Part shown: positions 51,310-56,803 of the stretch, in pieces | How the letters are laid out: each line of letters starts with the position of its first letter | How positions within the stretch are numbered: the stretch's first letter is position 1 | Assembly: GCA_012034055.1 (NCBI GenBank) | Contig: JAAUSG010000010.1 | Location: 1-56,803, forward strand | Origin: Leptolyngbyaceae cyanobacterium RU_5_1 | GTDB taxonomy: Bacteria > Cyanobacteriota > Cyanobacteriia > Leptolyngbyales > Leptolyngbyaceae | Direction of reading: 5' to 3' | DNA length: 56,803 nt | The notes under the pieces: model-generated | Database searches by the model: none | What the model saw: only the letters and a program-made list of their open reading frames with translations | What the model was told of the DNA's origin: nothing | Program-made: the position numbers and the translations under genes

Positions 51310-51452
51310 ACTCCCCCCTAACCCCCCTTAATAAGGGGGGAATCAGAGGTTTTCTAGTCCCTTTTTAATGAGATCCCCCCCTAACCCCCCTTAATAAAGG
51401 GGGGAATCAGAGGTTTGTTAGCCCCCCTTGTTAAGGGGGTTGGGGGGGATCA
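51310..51452. repeat. Array of CCCCCCTAACCCCCCTTAATAAGG repeat units
   Basis: Two full units (each with CCCCCCTTAAT(A)AAGGGGGGAATCAGAGG) followed by a third in which the core is CCCCTTGTTAAGGGGG. The third overlaps the 3' end of the next GT gene and encodes its tail. The core is the same palindrome as in the repeats at 27 and 55101. Confidence 0.8.
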
Positions 51453-52644
51453 AGGATTGAGGTTCCTTCAGATGTTCTCTTGCTTTTGGTTTGGATTGAG
51501 TGTGAATTGGAATCTGATCCAATAAGTGAGCAATCTGGCGATTGATTGCATTCTGGTGGAAGCGTTGACTGGCTTGAATTTTGGCTTTCTGGGCGATCGC
51601 TCGTACCCATTCTTGCTGCTTGCGACAGAAGTTGATGGCGGATGCCAGGGTTTCTGAGTCTTCTGGCGGCACCAACAAGCCGGTCACACCTGGTTCAATC
51701 AATTCGACGGCACCGCCTGCTTGAGCGGCAATTACGGGTCGCTCACACAACATGGCTTCGGCAATCACTCGTCCAAACGGCTCCGGGGCAATTGAGGTGT
51801 GCGCGATCGCGTCACAGGCATACATCAACGGCACCACATCGTAGCGGAATCCTAGAAACCGAGCGCGTTCTTGCAGTCCTAGCTCGGCAACCTGAGAGTG
51901 CAGTTCCTGAGCGTATGCCTGTTCACCATACAGCGCATCCCCGACAAAAATAGCGGTCACGTCCTCTGCACAATACTGCAGGGCTTTAAGCAGAACGTGC
52001 TGCCCTTTCCAGGGAGATAGCCGACTGAAATGCCCAACCAGAAATTTGCTCTGCAGTCCCAACTCCTGTTTAATCCGCTCAGTTTGGGCGCGATCGCACT
52101 GATACAGCGTGGGATCAAAGCCGTTATAGACCACTTCGACCCGCTCTGGACAGCCTCCCGCCTGAATAAACGCCGCTTGAGCGGCTTCTGAGGTGGCAAA
52201 GACTCGTGAGGCACAGCGATTGGCAAGCGTCACGGCGAGCTGGCGGTTGGTAGGGCTGAAATGCTCAAGGGACAGAATGTCGTGCAGATGGTAAACCAAC
52301 GGGCGACGGCTGATCAGGCTTGCCAATGCGCCAACTACCAGGGCCTTTTGCGTATTGGCGTAAATCAAATCAAACTCGCGGCTAAGTTGAACCACCCTGG
52401 CAACCAAGGGCAGTAGTTGCCTTAGACTGCTGATCCCTTGTACCCAACCACTATCTTTGCGCACCTGCAACGGTTGGGTTGCCAGAATTTGCACTGGAAT
52501 GTGTTCTTGCTCAAGTGCTTGTCTGAACGGCCCGTCGGTAAACAAACAGACGAGGCAGCGATCGCGATAGGGTTTGGCAATTTCAGTCAGGCAGAGTTCT
52601 GCGCCGCCGAGCTGCCCACTTTGATCTAGAAACAGGATTTTCAT
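51418..52644 (-). CDS. GT4 glycosyltransferase with repeat-derived C-terminus
   Basis: 408 residues. MKILFLDQSGQLGGAELCLT is the acceptor loop. HDILSLEHFSP lies near the cleft. The donor domain has FLVGHFSRLSPWKGQHVLLK, ARFLGFR and the E-x7-E in IAPEPFGRVIAEAMLCERP. The last residues (LIPPNPLNKGG) are not part of the fold: they are the translation of the palindromic CCCCTTGTTAAGGGGG repeat, which also supplies the stop codon. The ligase C-terminal fragment overlaps its start. It likely acts in the same polysaccharide pathway. Confidence 0.88.
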   Translation of the reverse strand: MKILFLDQSGQLGGAELCLTEIAKPYRDRCLVCLFTDGPFRQALEQEHIPVQILATQPLQVRKDSGWVQGISSLRQLLPLVARVVQLSREFDLIYANTQKALVVGALASLISRRPLVYHLHDILSLEHFSPTNRQLAVTLANRCASRVFATSEAAQAAFIQAGGCPERVEVVYNGFDPTLYQCDRAQTERIKQELGLQSKFLVGHFSRLSPWKGQHVLLKALQYCAEDVTAIFVGDALYGEQAYAQELHSQVAELGLQERARFLGFRYDVVPLMYACDAIAHTSIAPEPFGRVIAEAMLCERPVIAAQAGGAVELIEPGVTGLLVPPEDSETLASAINFCRKQQEWVRAIAQKAKIQASQRFHQNAINRQIAHLLDQIPIHTQSKPKAREHLKEPQSLIPPNPLNKGG

Positions 52645-54087
52645 GGTAAATCACCCTCTCAATTTGAGAACTAACGGATTGTGCCGAAATGGCTGTTGCG
52701 CGTTGGTAGGCGTAATATTTTTGAGCGGCTAACGCGACTCCGGCAAAAGTCCACATCACCACACCGGAAAGCGCTTGAGTTGCCGTTCCCAAGCCAATCT
52801 GCGCAAACACGCCTAGACTAATCGCCCGGGCGCACTCATAAACGCATCGGAGCGTCCGACACTGCTTTGAAATAAGCTGAAAAACAGCAGCATAACGCCG
52901 CCGATATACGGAATCGTACCGAACCAGCCCAGCGAGAAGAAGATGCTGAGCACGCCGCTGTCATTGCTGCCAATGCTGCCGTTTTGAAGCACAAATCCCA
53001 ACCCTTCACCGGAAATCTCAGACAATGCTTTGCCCAAAATTTCGCTGTAGCCAGCCATGCGCTCGTTGTAGCTAACGTCGTTTTGGGTATTGGAAAACGT
53101 TTGCAAACGGGTGGCGATCGCGCTGGCAAATGGTTCCAGGTTGGCGATCGGAATCACACAGACTGCCATTACCAGAACCGTAACCACGAGCCGCATTTGC
53201 AGCTTCGGTTTCAATGCCGGAATGAACGTTAACACGCCAACGACCCAACTTAGCCAAGCCGATCGCACCAATGACAATAGGAATGCCAGATACCCCACTC
53301 CTACCGCTGGAAAGCGCAGTGGACTTTGACTGCTAAACAGCAGTAATAATCCTGCCATCATCACCGTGGCAAAAGGACCCGGTGAATTCATCGTGCTAAA
53401 AACCCGCATACCTAACGGTTCTGGGGTGCCGAATGCCACCAATCCCGTATTCACCAACCAGAAGCGATCCCACTGCGGCGCAACCAAGTATTGCAGCACC
53501 CCATAGGCTCCCGTCACCAGCCCGCCCCAAACAAACACCCGCTGCATATTCTGGCGATAGCGGGGGTAGTCTCGCCAATTGATGAACAGGTGAAAGCCCA
53601 ACAGGATGGGAGCCAGCCAGTTGAGTAACGCCACCGTAGCGGAGACAGGGGATTGCTGCAGCAAACCAACCAGAAATCCATAGACCACGCCCATGATCGA
53701 GAGAATCAGCGGCAACCCACCTGTACGCAGCGATCGCGGCAAATTTCGCACCAACGTCAGTGCCGTGATCATCATCACCAGAAACGGGGCCAGCAGGATT
53801 GGACTGGGATCAACCCAACCGCTCTGGTAATCCACCAACCGCCGCACCAGGGGAGACAAAAACGCTACCCACCACGTAAATCCCAAATAGAGAATGGGAT
53901 AGCGCAGATACAGAAATACACCCACCCCAAACGCTCCAGCGGGATAGGCCAACCGCAACAGACCACCCGCATGAGCCAGCAAACACAGAGCAGAAAAGCC
54001 AACCAGCCCTAGAATGGCCGTCCAGGCTAGCGTCGGTCGCAGACCGAATGAAATGCTGCGTTTAGAAGTGGCGGATTGACTTGGCAT
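52583..54087 (-). pseudogene. O-antigen ligase/polymerase-like membrane protein, frameshifted
   Basis: The main piece, 52813-54087 (424 residues), has about ten spans and the Wzy/WaaL-type segment RVFSTMNSPGPFATVMMAGL plus the periplasmic loop with YNERMAGYSEI. It ends abruptly at DAFMSAPGRLV. The next frame continues ARAISLGVFAQIGLGTATQA and SGVVMWTFAGVALAA to 52583, so one base is missing at 52826-52834 (GCGCCCGGGC). The repaired protein would have one more span. This family joins or polymerises lipid-linked glycans. The C-terminal piece overlaps the following GT start by 62 bp, so its true end is unsure. Confidence 0.82.
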
Positions 54088-54147
54088 CAGGAGTGTTTAG
54101 CCTTGAAGATTTATTCCACTTGTAAATTTTCTGTTGATTGGCGATCG

Positions 54148-54216
54148 CTGTAGGGGCGGGTTTTGTCGTCAGTCTAAGGCCAAAAGCAGAGTCTGTGGCT
54201 AAACCCGCCCCTACAG
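54148..54216. repeat. Inverted repeat family GTAGGGGCGGGTTT, copy 2
   Basis: Arms CTGTAGGGGCGGGTTT (54148-54163) and AAACCCGCCCCTACAG (54201-54216) are a perfect 16-bp match. It lies between the GT2 stop and the ligase start, inside the likely operon. It is the best preserved of three copies in the window. Confidence 0.9.
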
Positions 54217-54228
54217 TCAACGGGAAAT

Positions 54229-55050
54229 TTACACCAAGGATTTATTTGCTCTCCAGTCAATCTCATAGAGTTTGATCTCCTTTAAAAAGATGTAGTAGCT
54301 CCACAACACGGCTAGTGAGAAGCCTGCTAATCCCTGCTGCACCATGCCGTACCAGAGATACTGCTGCACAAACTTGGCGGGTGGTTTTAACAGCAGACGC
54401 AGCCAGTTAAATCGCTTGCCATTTCGATAGGCTTGTTGAGCATCTAAATCGGTGTAGCGGTTAAAGCGAACGACAAGATCGCTAACATCTCGAAATCCAT
54501 AATGCCAAATCACACCTGGCAACTTGATGACTGTTGCATCACGAGTGTCTGGGCCTTCATGCACCAACACCTCTTTGATTTGAAACGAGCGTTTATTGTA
54601 CAACCGGGTATGCACTTCAGGTCGAGTATCCAACCACTTATCCCAGAAATCACCAATTCTGAAGACTGAAAATGCATTTGCTTCTAGAACAGGCGATCGC
54701 TTCCAATCCAACAACGCAGACGCCAATTGTGAATCGACCATTTCATCTGCATCAATCATAAATATCCAATCGTGCAGTGCCTTGTCTGCTCCAACATTAC
54801 GCTGGTCAGCGTATCCAGACCAGGGATTGAAATACACCTGACAACCAAGATTTTCAGCAATCTGAACGGTTGCATCGTGACTGCCGCCATCGATCACGAC
54901 AATCTGATCGGCAAAGGGTTGACACGATTGAATCGCATTGGCAATACACTCTTGCTCGTTCTGAGCAATGATCACAGCCGAAATCTGGCGGACAGAGGCA
55001 GATTGCGATCGCGTGCGATCAGTAGTTGGCGGTGGACTGGAGGTAATCAT
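54229..55050 (-). CDS. GT2 glycosyltransferase (WaaE/KdtX-like)
   Basis: 273 residues. The GT-A fold shows ISAVIIAQNEQECIANAIQS, VVIDGGSHDAT, the DxD-like IDADEM and the catalytic-loop end RPEVHTRLYNKRS. The C-terminal region (LLLKPPAKFVQQYLWYGMVQ) forms amphipathic and hydrophobic segments typical of lipopolysaccharide core GT2 enzymes that attach to the membrane. It would add one sugar to a lipid-linked acceptor. It precedes the ligase gene on the same strand. Confidence 0.87.
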   Translation of the reverse strand: MITSSPPPTTDRTRSQSASVRQISAVIIAQNEQECIANAIQSCQPFADQIVVIDGGSHDATVQIAENLGCQVYFNPWSGYADQRNVGADKALHDWIFMIDADEMVDSQLASALLDWKRSPVLEANAFSVFRIGDFWDKWLDTRPEVHTRLYNKRSFQIKEVLVHEGPDTRDATVIKLPGVIWHYGFRDVSDLVVRFNRYTDLDAQQAYRNGKRFNWLRLLLKPPAKFVQQYLWYGMVQQGLAGFSLAVLWSYYIFLKEIKLYEIDWRANKSLV

Positions 55051-55054
55051 ATCG

Positions 55055-55183
55055 ATTTGAGATTGTAGATTGATGATTGTAGATTGGAAGCTTTTCTAAG
55101 AGGATGTTTTAAAGGTCCTATTAGTTTGTAGCAAGGCGTGCAAGATCCCCTTAAATCCCCCTTAATAAGGGGGACTTTGAGCC
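55055..55183. repeat. Tandem AGATTG repeat plus dispersed repeat, inverted copy
   Basis: 55055-55090 holds GAGATTGTAGATTG units. 55101-55183 is the reverse complement of the repeat at 27-110, with about 90% identity by eye. A further CCCCCCTTGTTAAGGGGG unit follows at 55188-55216. It lies upstream of the GT2 gene. Confidence 0.8.
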
Positions 55184-55270
55184 AATTCCCCCCTTGTTAA
55201 GGGGGCTAGGGGGGATCGTTGAGTGCTTAACATCACAGACAATACCTTTTCAAACATTCTCCAAAAGGGG

Positions 55271-56467
55271 TTAGGGGCTAGGGTGCGCTTTACTGAAGTG
55301 CAGGTTACGATCAGTGACGTTTCTCAAATGCGAGACTTTTTCGTATAGGGCAAGATTCTGCTGGGCGATGCGGGACCAACTGTAGGTTTGTGCAGTTTCG
55401 TAGGCGTTGCGACGTAAGCGTTCCAGGTAGGCGCGATCGCAAATCAACTTGTCTAACGCTTGCTCGATCGCGCCGCTGTCCCGGCAGGGAACGACGATCG
55501 CATCATGTTCATCGCGGACAATTTCCAAAGGTCCCGGTGTTGCGGTTGTAATGGGGGCTAACCCACAGGCCATCGCTTCGACCAATGCCACACCGAAGCC
55601 TTCGGAAATAGTGGGAAAGAGCTTGATGTGATGTCCTGTGAGCAGGTCGGGCAGAGTTTCGTGGCGGTAGTGGGGAATCACCTGGACACGATCGCGCACC
55701 GATGGATCAAAATCGGCGTAGACTTGTGCGATCGAATTTGTCGTGTCCGGCGAACATTCAGTTCCCAGAAATGTCACTTCAACATTGGGATAGCGGGTCA
55801 GAATAGTGTTGAGCGCTGGAGTGCCATAATGAACCCCTTTGCGGAGAATGTAGGTGCCGATTTGAGCAATCCGGATTGTTGAGGGGTCTGTAAGTGGCTG
55901 AAATAGTTGATTCAGGAATGATTCGGGAATCCCGTTGGGAACGATGTGGGCGAGATCGGGATCAACTCCCAGTTTCTCAATGGCGTAGTCGCGATCGCGC
56001 TGATTCAGCAGCAACACCAGATCGGCGTAGCGCATGGACGCCGCTGCCTCCCAGAGTCGAATACTGCCACGATAGAACGGATATTTCCAGCTCAAGCGCA
56101 AATTACCCCGCTCCACTTCCTCCACGTATTCCTCATGCTCAATGTGTTCCAACCCATGACAGCGAGCGATGATCAATGGACGAGTCTGGCGCTTGCGGTT
56201 CAACGCTGCCCACAACCAACCGTCGCCAGTCGAAGCATCCACGACATCAACGCGTTGCTGGCGCTCTAATGCAGCAATGCGACAGGCAACAAACTCCGGA
56301 AATGCGGCTACCTTTACCAACGGATGCAATCGCGACGGTAAATTGTCGAGTGAGTAATACTCGGTTTCGTGCCCCAACCGTTCGTAGTCTCGCCCCAGCC
56401 GCCAGGTAACGCCAGCGGCTCCAGCGTTGGTGTTGAAGGTATAGTGACACGTAAATAGAATCTTCAT
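55271..56467 (-). CDS. GT4 glycosyltransferase
   Basis: 398 residues from ATG 56467, which starts MKILFTCHYTFNTNAGAAGV; a longer frame begins at 56488. The donor domain has IAQIGTYILRKGVHYGTPAL, VTFLGTECSPD, and the E-x7-E in ISEGFGVALVEAMACGLAP. The CHGLEHIEHEEYVEE segment suggests a distinct acceptor site. It is the rightmost gene of the polysaccharide locus in this window. Confidence 0.87.
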   Translation of the reverse strand: MKILFTCHYTFNTNAGAAGVTWRLGRDYERLGHETEYYSLDNLPSRLHPLVKVAAFPEFVACRIAALERQQRVDVVDASTGDGWLWAALNRKRQTRPLIIARCHGLEHIEHEEYVEEVERGNLRLSWKYPFYRGSIRLWEAAASMRYADLVLLLNQRDRDYAIEKLGVDPDLAHIVPNGIPESFLNQLFQPLTDPSTIRIAQIGTYILRKGVHYGTPALNTILTRYPNVEVTFLGTECSPDTTNSIAQVYADFDPSVRDRVQVIPHYRHETLPDLLTGHHIKLFPTISEGFGVALVEAMACGLAPITTATPGPLEIVRDEHDAIVVPCRDSGAIEQALDKLICDRAYLERLRRNAYETAQTYSWSRIAQQNLALYEKVSHLRNVTDRNLHFSKAHPSP

Positions 56468-56803
56468 AATTAGGAGATTAGAATGCAACGTTCATAAAAG
56501 TCCTATTGCCTGAAACTTTGCCGGGGGACTTCCCCCCGGTTCCCCGCTGCGTGGGGTCCTAACTCCCCCACACCCCCCCGAAAGAGTTCGTTTGTTAAGT
56601 ACAAAGACTTTTGATCTAAACGTTCCAATCTGTTGTACCAAGATCTGCTGCACTTCACTGCCAATCCCTTCTGGAGGGGGTTCGGGGGACGCAGCCGTCC
56701 CCTGAATTGGGGGGTTTGGGGGGCAGCCCCAAGCCGAGTCAGCTAGTTCTGACAGTCCACAGCTTTTCTTTCTACGAACTTTTGAGACCCAACCCCGTGG
56801 TTT
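56468..56803. repeat. GC-rich repeat region at the right edge
   Basis: No gene. It contains CCGGGGGACTTCCCCCCGG, GGTTCCCCGCTGCGTGGGG, GGGGGACGCAGCCGTCCCC and TTGGGGGGTTTGGGGGGCAG. These are palindromic G/C blocks resembling those of large cyanobacterial interspersed repeats, probably continuing past the window edge. The minus-strand GT4 promoter must lie in the AT-richer first part. Confidence 0.6.

Noticed and set aside
55101-56803. Insertion sequence remnants in the right-end repeats
   Set aside because: No transposase fragment, terminal repeat with target duplication, or long ORF is visible; only palindromic repeat units.

Overview
The window is a stretch of cyanobacterial chromosome. The evidence is: very frequent GCGATCGC (HIP1) octamers in genes and spacers; a carboxysome shell locus (ccmK3-ccmK4 plus a third BMC gene); an Omp85 with a proline-rich leader; cyanobacteria-type families (DUF29, DUF928, DUF1822, CHAT-CHASE2, a TIGR04168-type phosphoesterase); and short tandem repeats of 7-10 bp scattered in the spacers. 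A filamentous, Leptolyngbya- or Oscillatoria-like organism would fit, but the genus cannot be fixed from this sequence. I see no rRNA, tRNA, CRISPR array or complete insertion sequence.

Layout. 1-2.6 kb: a dispersed repeat, an antitoxin-like gene, a DUF29 gene, a PD-(D/E)XK nuclease-like gene and a Rieske oxygenase. 2.8-8.3 kb: a parvulin-type isomerase with a small membrane peptide, a tandem pair of paralogous lipoproteins with an unknown 294-residue protein, a glutathione transferase and a Tat-exported Mn superoxide dismutase. 8.6-10.5 kb: a Ser/Thr kinase with TPR repeats. 10.5-18.7 kb: a colinear minus-strand block in transcription order Spy-like protein, small membrane protein, MacA-like adaptor, MacB-like permease, leaderless subtilisin, ABC ATPase, NarL-type sensor kinase, response regulator. 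18.9-25.2 kb: a small conserved protein, an XRE regulator, deoC, recO, an MFS transporter and a GT4 glycosyltransferase.

25.3-31 kb: a PemK/MazF-type toxin-antitoxin pair, Omp85, a P-loop kinase-like protein, a glycine-zipper peptide, and a VapBC pair between imperfect direct repeats next to the remains of another PIN toxin. 31-41 kb: a glycosyltransferase, a pentapeptide/helix-hairpin membrane protein, an epoxide-hydrolase-like enzyme, glutaminase, the three BMC shell genes, a metallophosphoesterase and rpsN. 41.1-46.9 kb: a tightly packed minus-strand operon of sigma-70 factor, DUF1822, CHAT-CHASE2 and DUF928. 47-56.5 kb: an exopolysaccharide-type locus with four GT4 enzymes, one GT2, an O-antigen-ligase-like membrane protein and a clan GH-A glycosidase. 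The right end is GC-rich repeat DNA.

Two blocks look like coherent, poorly described systems. One is the Spy/MacAB/subtilisin/two-component block, which reads like an envelope-stress export module carrying its own protease. The other is the sigma/DUF1822/CHAT-CHASE2/DUF928 operon, which couples a dedicated sigma factor to a membrane caspase-like protein. A strong caveat applies: at least six conserved genes are interrupted by apparent one-base indels (sensor kinase, macB-like, deoC, Omp85 twice, the pentapeptide gene, the ligase). So many breaks in ordinary genes point to residual sequencing error at least as much as to real decay.
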